Notes: a model not told the origin generated them from the letters alone. A stretch of 64,000 bases of DNA from Paenibacillus algorifonticola (GCF_000971975.1 NZ_LAQO01000001.1:539836-603835); one strand, 5' to 3'. Shown: positions 36,662-46,735, counted from the stretch's first letter. Numbers and translations: made by a program.

Positions 36662-39600
36662 TTAATAACCAAACACCTTCCATGATTCAAGACCAGCAAG
36701 CACACTCTCGTCGCCAGGGATAAGAACGCGGATTTTGTTCGTTTTCACCGGCGTAAAGCTTGTTTCATTGTCTTCATTCGCCTTCAAGCCAAGACCCGAA
36801 GCTTCCGCGACGTCAAGCCATTGCTCGCCATCCCAATATTGGACGGAATATTGCTCCGGCAGCTTAACGGCTCCTTCGCCATCGTTCCAATAAACACGAA
36901 TGCTGCTAATCGTGTAGTCTTGGGCAAACTCGTATTGCGCCCATTGGACAGGCGCTTCAACGGCCTCTGGAGCAGGAGCTCTCGGCGCCTCTGATGCTGC
37001 CGGAACGTCCGCACTTAGAGCGGACAGCCGCAGCACATGCAGGCCGACTACCGCTGCTGGTGTCACTGCACCAATGCCAGGCTCGCCTCCCGCTTGACTG
37101 CCGTCAGTGGGCAGCGCCCCAGCCTCTTCACCGCTGGACTCCGTTCCTGCGCCCACGCCTTGCGGTTCATCCTGCGAGGTCGACATCGTGCCTTGCTCTG
37201 AAATATCTGCAGCCAGCGAAGAGCCGCTGAACAGTGAACCGATTTCCGTTGCGCTTAACGCACGGCTGTAAATTTTGAAATCATCCAGCGCCCCATCCAA
37301 ATACGGATCGCCATATTGGGATTTGCCGAGGTAATTCAAATTCGTATTGCCAAGGCTTGATGGCTTTAAGGTCATGGACGTATTAATTGCAACCTGCGCC
37401 CCATCGACATACATTCTGCCCGTCGTGCCAGAAAGCGTCACTGCGACATGCTTCCAGACGCCAGTCGGCAATACCGGTGCATTAAGCTGCTGCTCCGCGC
37501 CATTGCCGCTTGACGTAATGGCAAAACGCAGCCCGCTGCCGCCAGCACGCGGCGTCAGGAACATATTGGCATTCGTTCCTGTGCCAAAATCAAAAATGCG
37601 CGACCAATCGCTAATCGTATCTAATTTGACCCAGGTCGAAATCGTAAAATCATTTACTGCGCTGACGATGCCCGTTGGCAAGGACGCATAGCCGCTCGTG
37701 CCATTAAGATCGAGCGCATTGCCGGAATGTCCCGCTACCCATGCCGTCGTGCCGGATAGCGTTGCATTTTTTCCATTGCCTGAGGAATCTGTCGCTGTCG
37801 TGCCACTTGTCTGATTAAACAAGTAGTTCGCTATCACCTCTGGCAAAGGAGCCGCCGGGTTAACCGTATGCGTAACCGTTGCATTCGCGGTCAAGCTGCC
37901 ATCACTTGCCGTAAGCCTGAATACATAAGTTCCCGCCGTCGACACCGTCGCCGTCGTATTTACAGATGCTGCGTTTGCAAATACCGCCGTTCCTGGACCG
38001 CTAACAAGCGTCCAAGTACTCGTCAAAGTGCCTGAAGGCAAACCATCATCCGTTGCTGTTCCTGCCAGAGTAACTGGCGAAGGCAGCGTGAACGTGCCTG
38101 CTGTACCCGCACTCACAATTGGTGCCGTATTCGTTGGCGCTGTTCCTTGCTGAAGCTCAATGTCATACGTTGCAGCCGTACCAATGTTTAGAGTAATCAC
38201 AGCTGCTCCGCTGCTTGAAACAGTCACTCCGCCAGCTACAGCGTTGTTAACCAAAATATTATAATAGCCAGCAGCCAAGCCTTTGAAGGTTACTTTCGTT
38301 GTATGTGCCGTTCCCGACGTCGAGCTTTTCAAATTGAATTTCACATTGTTTTTGGCCTTCGTAATCGTTGCTGTTGCAATTTTGTCGCGTTCCAGCTCCA
38401 TGCCGAATTTCTCGGTAATGAGGTTGAGACGCTGGAATACGCCATCCTTCGGCACAACTGTGTAGCTGGTGCTATTGTCGGTTGCATCGCAGCCATAACA
38501 GTAGACGCCGAAAATAGGATCAACGGCTACGTCGGAGCTCAAAATTTTAATCGCGCCGAACAAGCCCAGATCTGCTTCTCCCGCCATGCCGCGCCAGCCG
38601 TTTTGCAAGGCGCCGCCACCTACTCCTAGTGCAGGATAGTTGCCTTTTTCCGCCTGATACGTCCAGGCTACAGCACCAAGATCTGCTGCGTCTGCGCTGA
38701 TTTGACCGGAGTTAATCGCGCCGACGTTGGCGATTTTGGCTGCATAGGACATCCGCTGCTCTACTTCCGCATTGGTCGAATTGTTGCGAACCCAATCGTC
38801 CATCGCATAGCCCGCCAGCGACACCGTGTACTGGAAGTTCCACCAGTTCTCGCCGGTAATGGTCACCGGATCGGCATAGTAGTACCATACCGGCATATGT
38901 CCGCGTGCTGCCCGCGTTTTCAAATTGATTTTGCTTTTCATCGTATTGTTGTTGTTCATCTTGGCAAGCGTGTAAACCGCTTCTTCACCCGTATTGTCAT
39001 AGTTGTACTCCGAGCCATACGGGTACGTCGTGTTGGCGAAATTATTGTATTTCGTTGCCATTTTGGCAATGAGATTGTTCGCTTCCGCCGTGTAGCCCTC
39101 GTCCTGAAGCGCCTTAATAATGTCCGGCGTCGTCATTTCGCCCATCAGGCCCGTGTTCCAGTTGTAAGCGACACCTGATCCGTACAAGGCATTGAAAATG
39201 TTATAAGCCCGCAGCAGATAGGTGTTTTTAGGATTGTCATACGTAATCAAATTCGGATACAGCTTAGCGATTTTGTACATGCTGAAATACGTGTTGTAAA
39301 TATGCGGATAAGCGTAGCCGCGATAGGTTGGCGTGTCATTTGGCTCCGGCATCAGGAAATCGTGGATCAAATAATCCGTCTGATGCTCTGCCATCAGCCT
39401 GCCCCAAATGGCGACCGTCAAATAATCGTCAAGCGCCGTAACCTCGGAGGCAACGGGGGTTTGAACATTTTTCTCCGCAAGGAACTGCGCATGGGTGTAA
39501 CCCCAATCATCGCCCCAGCCCCAATAGCCGTTGAAAATGTTGCGTTTGGAGTTTGTATCCATCATCCAATCGTCAAACACCTTGTCGCGGATATCGCCCG

Positions 39601-40843
39601 GAACGTTCCACTGCGTGCTATTAACCATGAAGGTGGAATGCCGCTGGAGCGCTGCATCAACGGGTTCGATCGCATAAAACTGCAGAACCGTTTTCTCCCC
39701 GTTTCCGTAGTTGACGGTAATCAGATTCGAACCCAGCTTGTTCATCTTGATCGAATACAGCTTATGGTTCGTACCCGTTGTGCCGAGTGACGTAATCGTC
39801 GTGTCGGACGGGTATTGCGCTGTAATCGAATTAATCGTTTTCGTCGTATGCAGATCGAATTTAGCCGTTTGGTTCGTTGGCACGATCATGCCCGGAACGA
39901 CCGTCACATCGATGTGACCCTCGCTGTACAGACGATCCTTCACTTCGTTTTCATTAGCTACTTTGAAAAATTTAAACGCATACGTTTTGCTTGCGCCCGG
40001 TGCGAGCGTCAGGCTCGTATTCGGCAAATAGCCGCGATTCGTGCTTTTGATCACATTGGAGTGGATGTAGAAAACGTTGAGGCCTTCAATCCAGCCGCCT
40101 TGATCCATCGCCCATTTGCTGCCCGGATGCTCCTCGACTCTCCAGCGATCCTGGTATTCAAAGCCTGCTCCCGTGCTCGCATCAGGAACCATCAGCAAAT
40201 AAGGGCCGATGCCGCTTGGCCGTGCTGCTGTAATATAGGAGCTGTTGTTGCCGACAAAGGAGTGGGTAAGCACGCGTGTTTCATAAATTTGCTCGTTGCT
40301 GCCGCCCGTCCAAAACTCATTGAACGGCAAAGGCAAGCCTACGTCGCCAAACTCAATCGTTTGCGTGCTCGTATTCGTCAGCTCGATTTTCCATAAAAAA
40401 TAATCGTTTACGAGCGAATACGTGTTGACCAGCTTAAAATTTTTGACGCCATTCGCATTCGTCGAGTTCTGGTAGGTAATCGTTACGTTGTTGCCCGTCT
40501 GGCTCTGCGTTCTGCCATCGGAGGAGCTTTGTGTCAATGCCGTTTGCCAAGCTCCTGTGCCGAAGCGATACTTGAACATGAGCTCACCCAGCCACTGGTG
40601 ATCGGCTGTGTTCTGATTTGGCGTCACTGTCGAATTCATCACATATTGCGTGTTGAAGGTGTCTCCCGTCAGGCGCAGTGAGTTGATTTCTCCGTTTGTG
40701 CCGGTAGAAATGTTGAAATTGCTGTCGGAAAGCGTGTAAGCGGAAGCGATGTGAGGAATCAAAATTACCATTAAAGCGGTTACAAAAATAGAGGTTGCCA
40801 GCTTAAGCATTTGCCTTGAACGAGGTAGCCATTGCATGGTCAT
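36662..40843 (-). CDS. Large secreted DUF5695/LamG multi-domain protein, probable glycoside-active enzyme
   Basis: About 1393 residues from ATG 40843 (AGGGAGG at 9 nt). A signal peptide ends near SAYTLSDSN. A large N-terminal region (about 40-900) resembles DUF5695 proteins and is rich in Trp/Tyr (NGYWGWGDDWGYTHAQF, GEMTTPDIIKAL). A PKD-like Ig domain (TAPIVSAGTAGTFTLP), a LamG/concanavalin domain (SGNGKNATLSGTT, FTISTWVKLDTI), a Pro/Glu/Ala-rich linker and a C-terminal beta-sandwich (VQWAQYEFAQDYTISSIRVY) follow; the last type is common in GH127-associated proteins. Its place beside GH127 and a sugar importer suggests attack on an arabinose-containing polymer outside the cell. The activity is inference. 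Confidence 0.75.
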   Translation of the reverse strand: MTMQWLPRSRQMLKLATSIFVTALMVILIPHIASAYTLSDSNFNISTGTNGEINSLRLTGDTFNTQYVMNSTVTPNQNTADHQWLGELMFKYRFGTGAWQTALTQSSSDGRTQSQTGNNVTITYQNSTNANGVKNFKLVNTYSLVNDYFLWKIELTNTSTQTIEFGDVGLPLPFNEFWTGGSNEQIYETRVLTHSFVGNNSSYITAARPSGIGPYLLMVPDASTGAGFEYQDRWRVEEHPGSKWAMDQGGWIEGLNVFYIHSNVIKSTNRGYLPNTSLTLAPGASKTYAFKFFKVANENEVKDRLYSEGHIDVTVVPGMIVPTNQTAKFDLHTTKTINSITAQYPSDTTITSLGTTGTNHKLYSIKMNKLGSNLITVNYGNGEKTVLQFYAIEPVDAALQRHSTFMVNSTQWNVPGDIRDKVFDDWMMDTNSKRNIFNGYWGWGDDWGYTHAQFLAEKNVQTPVASEVTALDDYLTVAIWGRLMAEHQTDYLIHDFLMPEPNDTPTYRGYAYPHIYNTYFSMYKIAKLYPNLITYDNPKNTYLLRAYNIFNALYGSGVAYNWNTGLMGEMTTPDIIKALQDEGYTAEANNLIAKMATKYNNFANTTYPYGSEYNYDNTGEEAVYTLAKMNNNNTMKSKINLKTRAARGHMPVWYYYADPVTITGENWWNFQYTVSLAGYAMDDWVRNNSTNAEVEQRMSYAAKIANVGAINSGQISADAADLGAVAWTYQAEKGNYPALGVGGGALQNGWRGMAGEADLGLFGAIKILSSDVAVDPIFGVYCYGCDATDNSTSYTVVPKDGVFQRLNLITEKFGMELERDKIATATITKAKNNVKFNLKSSTSGTAHTTKVTFKGLAAGYYNILVNNAVAGGVTVSSSGAAVITLNIGTAATYDIELQQGTAPTNTAPIVSAGTAGTFTLPSPVTLAGTATDDGLPSGTLTSTWTLVSGPGTAVFANAASVNTTATVSTAGTYVFRLTASDGSLTANATVTHTVNPAAPLPEVIANYLFNQTSGTTATDSSGNGKNATLSGTTAWVAGHSGNALDLNGTSGYASLPTGIVSAVNDFTISTWVKLDTISDWSRIFDFGTGTNANMFLTPRAGGSGLRFAITSSGNGAEQQLNAPVLPTGVWKHVAVTLSGTTGRMYVDGAQVAINTSMTLKPSSLGNTNLNYLGKSQYGDPYLDGALDDFKIYSRALSATEIGSLFSGSSLAADISEQGTMSTSQDEPQGVGAGTESSGEEAGALPTDGSQAGGEPGIGAVTPAAVVGLHVLRLSALSADVPAASEAPRAPAPEAVEAPVQWAQYEFAQDYTISSIRVYWNDGEGAVKLPEQYSVQYWDGEQWLDVAEASGLGLKANEDNETSFTPVKTNKIRVLIPGDESVLAGLESWKVFGY

Positions 40844-41006
40844 GCGGTTTAGCCTCCCTGAACCTATTTTTATGTCGCATCTGTCCTCCCCTGGATGTAA
40901 AAGCCATTTTTTCTTGGGGCAGCGTCTTGCCGTTCTAGTGTGCCTCTGTGCCGCCTTGCCGCTTTGTAACTCCTTCACCACCTCCTCTCAGCGCTTTCTT
41001 TCCATC

Positions 41007-41064
41007 AAAAAAGACCCTATCGCTCAGAGCGGCGACTCCGTTAGCCTGCTGCTGGCAATAGGGT
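41007..41064 (-). terminator. Intrinsic terminator between GH127 and the DUF5695 gene
   Basis: On the minus strand, ACCCTATTGC and GCGATAGGGT pair, then CTTTTTT. The DUF5695 gene therefore probably has its own promoter within the following 160 bp. Confidence 0.7.
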
Positions 41065-41170
41065 AGATGGGGGAGTAGAGCATCACTCCCTCATCAGGTA
41101 AACCATTTCATGCTGTGAACGCTATGTTATTGATCAACTATACTTCTATCAACTACAATTTCCTTTGCGT

Positions 41171-43174
41171 CTAAGTCGATTCTCTCACCCAGACAGTCAT
41201 TTCCCCTGCACCGCGATTCGCCCAGGCAAAATACGGAATAAACCTGAGCTCGGCAGCTTCCGTCTGCCAATCGGCATTGTGGCGATACAGCTGTCCCTGC
41301 CAGCCGTCCGAAACTTGGCGCTGTCCATTCGCCGTAATCGTCTGCAGGCCTCCTAGCAAAACAGGGTCAAAAACGGCACTAAGCTCGCTTTCCGCCGGCA
41401 GTGCCAATTGGTAAAGCTGCTCGCCATTGTCCGTCTCCTCCAAGCAATAAACGAAGGGTCCGCGCTGCAAAGCCACCTTGCCGGCATTTTCGCGGACAAG
41501 CGGATGGCTCTTCATCCGGTGAATCGGCATTGTAAATACGAGCTCTACCGTATCGCCGCTTTGCCATACGCGATTGATTTGCGCATAACCGTTGGCGATT
41601 TCATTTCCTTTAATTTGCTGCGGCTCGCCACCATTAACAACCCATGAAGCCTCACCGCACCAATCTGGAACGCGCAGCTTTAACGCAAACGCAATCGGAC
41701 GAGCGGTGCTGATCGTAAAGCTGACTTCACCGTCCCAAGTATAGGCCGACTTCTGTTCAAGCTGTACTTCAGTATCCGCTATTTCAAGTGTTGCCGCTCC
41801 CCCTACATACAAATGCACATAAATGGCTGACTTCTGCACCGTATACACATATTGCCCGAGCGAAGCCAGCAAGCGCGCGATATTCGGCGGACAGCAGGCG
41901 CAGCCGAACCAGCCCTGCCTTTGCCCGCATACATGATGCGTATTTTTATTCCCGGCAAGCTGTGAAGGATTAACCTCCAGCGGATTAACGTAGAAAAAGG
42001 TTTTACCGTCCCGGGCCATCCCGCTAACGACCGTATTGTACAGCGCCCGCTCCATCACATCCGCATAACGGCTGTCCGGCTCGATTTGCAACATGCGGTG
42101 GGCGAAAAAAATCAGGCCGATCGAGGCACATGTTTCTGCATAAGCCGTATCGTTCGGCAGATCATAATCTGCCGTAAAAGCTTCCCCCTCCGCCATCGAG
42201 CCAATGCCGCCTGTAATGTACATGCGCTTCGCCACTATGTTATCCCATAGCTTTTTGCAGGCTTGCAGCAATGCTTCATCTCCCGTTTCAGCGGCTAAAT
42301 CGGCCATCGCCGTGCACATATAGACGACACGCACCGCATGGCCAACCGCTTGCTCCTGCTCCTGTACCGGAAGATGAGCCTGGCTGTATGGCAGATCATG
42401 GGCGATGTCAAGCTGGGGAAAATGAACCGTCCGCCCGCGCTTCTCCCACTCTTGCTCATAGAAGGACGGCTTAGCGCCCCTTTGCTCTATAAAATAACGG
42501 CTTAGCGCCAAATAATGGTCTTTTCCCGTCGCATGGTAAAGCTTCACAAGTGCCAGTTCAATTTCCTGATGACCGTCATAGCCGTTCAATTTGCCGGGTT
42601 CCCGTCCAAATACACGATCGATATAATCTGCGAAACGGCATGCTACCTGCAAAATCGTCTCATTCCCCGTCGCCTTGTTATAGGCGACAGCCGCTTCTAT
42701 TAAATGGCCCGCGCAATAAAGCTCATGGCATTCCGCCAAATTGGTCCACCGATTTTCAGGTTCCTTCACCGTAAAATACGTATTTACATAGCCGTCGGGC
42801 TGCTGGGCTTTCGCAATCAGCTCAACAACACTGTCTGCTACCTGCTGCAGCGCGGGATCTGGCTCCGTTTCCAGCAAATAGCTGACGGCTTCCAGCCATT
42901 TCGTCACATCGCTATCCTGAAATACCATGCCGTGGAAAGCGCCCTCCGCTTCACCCGCGGCGATTTTAAAGTTTTGAATCGCATGGCTTGGCTCAGCTTC
43001 AGGCACCCGGTCGTTCAGCGCCTCCCATTGATAAGGCACAACCACCTCGCGCACGAGCCGAATATAGTCCGACCAGAACGGGTCGCTTATTCTCACCTTG
43101 TCCAAGGTTAGCGGTTTTGAGCGATCCGTGAGCATTATTCCTTCCTGCAGCTGTTCATTCATTTGGTTATTCAT
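41171..43174 (-). CDS. Beta-L-arabinofuranosidase, glycoside hydrolase family 127
   Basis: Releases beta-linked L-arabinofuranose in the cytosol. The 667-residue (alpha/alpha)6-barrel protein carries the zinc-site motifs of the family: the glutamate and cysteine in YAETCASIG and the cysteine pair in GCACCPPN. In the characterised enzyme HypBA1 these ligands hold zinc and the cysteine acts as nucleophile. RBS GAGGAGAGG precedes ATG 43174. It follows two ABC permease genes with a 27-bp gap and is the last gene of the transporter operon. Confidence 0.93.
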   Translation of the reverse strand: MNNQMNEQLQEGIMLTDRSKPLTLDKVRISDPFWSDYIRLVREVVVPYQWEALNDRVPEAEPSHAIQNFKIAAGEAEGAFHGMVFQDSDVTKWLEAVSYLLETEPDPALQQVADSVVELIAKAQQPDGYVNTYFTVKEPENRWTNLAECHELYCAGHLIEAAVAYNKATGNETILQVACRFADYIDRVFGREPGKLNGYDGHQEIELALVKLYHATGKDHYLALSRYFIEQRGAKPSFYEQEWEKRGRTVHFPQLDIAHDLPYSQAHLPVQEQEQAVGHAVRVVYMCTAMADLAAETGDEALLQACKKLWDNIVAKRMYITGGIGSMAEGEAFTADYDLPNDTAYAETCASIGLIFFAHRMLQIEPDSRYADVMERALYNTVVSGMARDGKTFFYVNPLEVNPSQLAGNKNTHHVCGQRQGWFGCACCPPNIARLLASLGQYVYTVQKSAIYVHLYVGGAATLEIADTEVQLEQKSAYTWDGEVSFTISTARPIAFALKLRVPDWCGEASWVVNGGEPQQIKGNEIANGYAQINRVWQSGDTVELVFTMPIHRMKSHPLVRENAGKVALQRGPFVYCLEETDNGEQLYQLALPAESELSAVFDPVLLGGLQTITANGQRQVSDGWQGQLYRHNADWQTEAAELRFIPYFAWANRGAGEMTVWVREST

Positions 43175-43201
43175 TCTCTTCCTCTCCTCTTCTATCTATG
43201 G

Positions 43202-44053
43202 TCAGCCTTTAACGCCGCCTACTGTGAGTCCTGCTATGAAAAAGCGTTGAAAAAACAGGAATAGTACCAAAATCGGAATAATCGTCATTATCGAGCCTGC
43301 AAGCAGCACCTCATAATTGTTGCTCGTTGGCGACAGCAAGCCGGACAAACCAATCGGCAATGTAAATTTCTCGGTTGAGCGCAGTACAATGACCGGCCAT
43401 AAAAAGTTGTTCCAGCTGAATAAGGCTTGCAAAATCGTCATCGCTCCATAAGCAGGCAGCATCAGTGGAACCATAATACGGAAGAAAATGCCGAATTCCG
43501 TGCAGCCATCTATGCGGCCTGCATCCATAAAGTCCTTCGGCAGCCCAATCGCAAATTGGCGAAAAAAGAAAATCGGCAGCGGCGCTACGACAAATGGTAA
43601 AATGATGCCCCAAATCGAGTTGATGATCAGCAGATCAATCGACAGCTTATACAGCGGAAGAATAATAATTTCCACCGGAATCATCATGACGGCAAGCACG
43701 AGTGTAAATACGAACGCCCTTCCTTTGAAGCGGTACATCGCTAGCCCATAACCAACCATCGAGGAAAGCAGCAGGCACAGGAAGGTGAACAAGAGCGTAA
43801 TGACCAGACTGTTGCGATACCAGTGGAAATAATTCTGCGAGCCCCCTTTTCCCGAAAAAATCGTTTTGTAGTTGGCCAGTGTCATCACATCAAAGTCCAG
43901 CCTCACATTCAGTCCGTAACGAAACAGCTCTGACGCCGGTTTAAACGAAGCCAGTAGCAGCGCAAACAGCGGGAACAGCGCGAGCACTGCAAAAGCCCCG
44001 AACAACAGCACGAGCAGGAGGGAGAACCCTTTATTCCTCGTTTTTTCAGCCAT
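43202..44053 (-). CDS. Carbohydrate ABC transporter permease, MalG type
   Basis: A 283-residue membrane subunit with six segments. The EAA coupling loop reads DAGRIDGCTEFGIFFRIMVPLMLPAYG. It pairs with the MalF-type permease 4 bp upstream to form the channel of a sugar importer. No ATPase gene is present, so a shared MsmX-like ATPase elsewhere is likely. An arabino-oligosaccharide substrate is suggested by the adjacent GH127. Confidence 0.94.
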   Translation of the reverse strand: MAEKTRNKGFSLLLVLLFGAFAVLALFPLFALLLASFKPASELFRYGLNVRLDFDVMTLANYKTIFSGKGGSQNYFHWYRNSLVITLLFTFLCLLLSSMVGYGLAMYRFKGRAFVFTLVLAVMMIPVEIIILPLYKLSIDLLIINSIWGIILPFVVAPLPIFFFRQFAIGLPKDFMDAGRIDGCTEFGIFFRIMVPLMLPAYGAMTILQALFSWNNFLWPVIVLRSTEKFTLPIGLSGLLSPTSNNYEVLLAGSIMTIIPILVLFLFFQRFFIAGLTVGGVKG

Positions 44054-44057
44054 CTCC

Positions 44058-44987
44058 CTAATCCTCCTTTTTGAAAAATCCGAGCAAATTCAGCTGGATG
44101 ACGCTAACGACCAAGGTAATGCCGAGCAGCGTAATCCCAATCGTTGAACCAAAGCCAAGATCAAAATACTGAAAGCCTTGCTGATAAATGTAGCCTACCA
44201 TCGTCAGGCCAATATTTTGCGGTGACCCCCGGCTCCCCCACAGCATAAAGCTTTCGGTAAACATCGCATAACCACCATAGATTGTAATCGTGAATACATA
44301 AATGGTGATCGGCTTCAGCAGCGGAATGGTAATTTTGAAAAATTTGCTCAGCGTGCCCGCACCGTCCATATCCGCCGATTCATACAGCTCACGCGGAATG
44401 CCCTGCAGCGCGGACAGAAAATACAGCATATTAATACCTGCCCAGCGCCAGGTGGCGAGTACGACTAGCGCAAACATGCTAAGCGAGGGGCTAAGCAGCC
44501 ATTTTTGACTGGATAGGCCGAACAGCGAAATGAAGGAATTCATAATGGCCCCATCCAACTCGCTGAAAATAAGCCGAAAAATAATGCCCGCGACCACAAT
44601 GGAGGTCAAAGCCGGGATAAACAAGCTGGCTCTGAAAAAGTTTTTCGCCCGCATGATGCTGGAGTTCAGCAGTGCCGCAAGCGTGAGCGGCAGCGGAATG
44701 AGCACAAGCACCGTCCAAAACACATAACGCGAATTGTTCCATAAAGCCTGATAAAAGTCGCTGTTCCACAATTTGCGGTAGTTGGCTAAGCCAATAAATT
44801 TAACATCTCCTGGCAGCACCTGCTGAAAGCTCATAATGACCGCATGAATGAGCGGATATGAGAAAAACAGCAGAAACGAGACGATAAACGGCATAATAAA
44901 CAAATAGGGAGCGAGCTTCTGCGAATTCATGCGCCTGGGCGCTGTTTTTTGCTTCTTAAGGGCGAGCCTGCCCGTGTTGGCATTCAT
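44058..44987 (-). CDS. Carbohydrate ABC transporter permease, MalF type
   Basis: A 309-residue membrane subunit with six segments and a basic N-terminus (LALKKQKTAPRRMNSQK). The coupling loop is ESADMDGAGTLSKFFKITIPLLKPI. It works with the MalG-type permease and the lipoprotein encoded upstream. The gap to that lipoprotein gene is 320 bp and full of hairpins. Confidence 0.94.
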   Translation of the reverse strand: MNANTGRLALKKQKTAPRRMNSQKLAPYLFIMPFIVSFLLFFSYPLIHAVIMSFQQVLPGDVKFIGLANYRKLWNSDFYQALWNNSRYVFWTVLVLIPLPLTLAALLNSSIMRAKNFFRASLFIPALTSIVVAGIIFRLIFSELDGAIMNSFISLFGLSSQKWLLSPSLSMFALVVLATWRWAGINMLYFLSALQGIPRELYESADMDGAGTLSKFFKITIPLLKPITIYVFTITIYGGYAMFTESFMLWGSRGSPQNIGLTMVGYIYQQGFQYFDLGFGSTIGITLLGITLVVSVIQLNLLGFFKKED

Positions 44988-45036
44988 GCTGATTTCACCT
45001 CCGACTTACGCATACTTAGGAGCTGAGAGGAAATTA

Positions 45037-45099
45037 GTACCCGCTTTTGTTGACAAAATCTCCATGGTTTTGGGAGTTTTGTCAACAAATTAGCGGTAC
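45037..45099. repeat. Long hairpin between binding-protein and permease genes
   Basis: Two arms of 27 bases (45037-45063 and 45073-45099) pair with few mismatches around a 9-base loop; the core TTTGTTGACAAAA is exact. It is transcribed with the operon and could stabilise the binding-protein mRNA or lower permease expression. Confidence 0.65.
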
Positions 45100-45138
45100 T
45101 TTATTTCGTCGCAGTCTCTTATAGTTAACGTTTCCGTA

Positions 45139-45232
45139 AAGACGCAGCGCTTGCGCAGGCTGCCTGAGCCCGCCGGGCCGAGTTGCATCCTTTCGGCTAG
45201 ACAGCTGGCAGCCATGCGAGCGCAGGCGTCTT
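45139..45232. repeat. GC-rich imperfect palindrome of about 94 bp
   Basis: The ends AAGACGC and GCGTCTT pair, and inside them GGCTGCC (45159-45165 region) pairs with GGCAGCC, with more pairing between GCGCA- and TGCG-type stretches. It lies next to the 45037 hairpin in the same intergenic gap. Confidence 0.55.
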
Positions 45233-45273
45233 GCTTAAACCTGTGTCCCTCTCGAATTGCTCTTTAGCTCTTT

Positions 45274-45313
45274 CGTTATTTCGTTATTTCGTTATTTCGT
45301 TATTTCGTTATTT
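45274..45313. repeat. Tandem 8-bp repeat, five copies
   Basis: CGTTATTT is repeated five times without change. The stop codon of the binding-protein gene (45308-45310) lies within the first unit read by that gene, so changes in copy number leave the protein intact. Confidence 0.9.
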
Positions 45314-46675
45314 CCCTGTATCCTTGCGAAGCTTGGCTGCGACATCTTTAATAACGGTTGCTGGATCTTCATTAAATTGAAAGATTTTAGGAACGATTTC
45401 GTTACGTACAGCATCGAACACAACAGGCGACGTCTCGCGAATGTTGACCGGATAAATTTCATCCTTGATTTCAGTCAGAGTTTTGAAAATATCTGTGCCG
45501 AAGTAGTCGGTAAATTTATTCGGCTCCGCCATTGCCGGATCGCTCCATACTTCGGTACGGATTGGGTCCATGCCAAGCTGCTTCCATACTTGAATGTTGC
45601 CGTCCTTGGACAGCTTCGCATAGGCGAGGAATTTTTTGGACAGCTCCAGATTTTTCGTCTGAACGGTAATAGACAAGCCCGTTCCGCCCATCCCTGCTGA
45701 ACGATTGCCGCCTTCTTCCCATGCCGGCATTGGACGAATGATCATTTTGCCTTTCAAATCTGGCATTTCATCGGTGAACCGGTTCATAAACCAAAATGGC
45801 ATAAATACCGATGCTGCGCCGCTGCCATTCATAAAGGCTTTGTACTCTGGCGTATCGTGTCCAACACCTGGAGAGACTGCTGCGATTTTTTCATCCACCA
45901 GCTTTTTAAAGAAGGTCATCGCTTCAATATTGCGCGGATCATCGACCGTAATTTCGCCGTCCGGGCCCACCTGATCGGATTTCAGCTGATTGATTGCCGG
46001 CCACCATGACCAGTTCCCCGCGCCTTCAAACGTGATGAATGGCACGCCTGTTTTTTCGACTACCGTCTTCCCGTATTTCTCGACATCTGACCATAGCTTA
46101 ATATCATCCGGGTTGACGCCTGCCTTATCCATCAGCTCCTTGTTGTAATACATGACCGTTGCGCCAACGTGCATATCTACGCCATAATACTTGCCGTCCT
46201 TGCTGTAAATATCGACGCGGGATTTCACAATATTCGGAATTTCCGGATCAATGATATCATTGAGCTCAGCAAGCTGAACCTGACCCTTCATAAAATTCGG
46301 AAATTTGCTTTGCTCGATATCTACCAAATCCGGTGCCCCTTCATTCGATTGCAGAGCAAGCAGCAGCCGTGTATGCATGTCATCATAAGGAATCGTCTGG
46401 GCGTCCAGTTCGATCGGCTGTTCCGGGTTATTTTTATTCCACTCATTCGCCATAAACGAATAGAAGTCTGCATGCTGCTGGACGAACGTCCACAGCGTCA
46501 GCTTGACCGGGTCCGCCGCCGGTGCCCCCGTCTCTGCGGATGCTGCTGCTGTCGGCTCGGAAGTTCCCCCGTTCGTCGCTGCGGCCCCTCCATTCCCATT
46601 TCCGCTGCTGCAAGCCGCCATCAGCATTGTGACTGCTAAAATGCTTGCGGTTATACCTAATCTCCCTTTACGCAT
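45308..46675 (-). CDS. Sugar ABC transporter substrate-binding lipoprotein
   Basis: A 455-residue extracellular binding protein of the MalE-like cluster. The signal peptide ends in a lipobox (VTMLMAACSSG). A linker rich in Gly, Ser and Ala precedes the binding domain, where KLTLWTFVQQHADFYSFMANEW, WSDVEKYGKTVVEKTGVPF and GGTGLSITVQTKNLELSKKFL are recognisable family segments. It is the first gene of the importer operon, with a LacI-type operator and a cre-like palindrome in its promoter region. Confidence 0.93.
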   Translation of the reverse strand: MRKGRLGITASILAVTMLMAACSSGNGNGGAAATNGGTSEPTAAASAETGAPAADPVKLTLWTFVQQHADFYSFMANEWNKNNPEQPIELDAQTIPYDDMHTRLLLALQSNEGAPDLVDIEQSKFPNFMKGQVQLAELNDIIDPEIPNIVKSRVDIYSKDGKYYGVDMHVGATVMYYNKELMDKAGVNPDDIKLWSDVEKYGKTVVEKTGVPFITFEGAGNWSWWPAINQLKSDQVGPDGEITVDDPRNIEAMTFFKKLVDEKIAAVSPGVGHDTPEYKAFMNGSGAASVFMPFWFMNRFTDEMPDLKGKMIIRPMPAWEEGGNRSAGMGGTGLSITVQTKNLELSKKFLAYAKLSKDGNIQVWKQLGMDPIRTEVWSDPAMAEPNKFTDYFGTDIFKTLTEIKDEIYPVNIRETSPVVFDAVRNEIVPKIFQFNEDPATVIKDVAAKLRKDTGK

Positions 46676-46735
46676 TCCATCATCCCCCGTGAACGTTTTT
46701 TATGCTTAATCCTTGCGGATTATAGCTGCAAATAG

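Noticed and set aside
40844..41006. Cyclic-di-GMP or other riboswitch in the leader of the DUF5695 gene
   Set aside because: The leader is long enough, but the conserved aptamer blocks of the riboswitch classes I know could not be found.
45274..45313. CRISPR-like array
   Set aside because: The units are 8 bp and directly adjacent with no spacers, so this is a simple tandem repeat.
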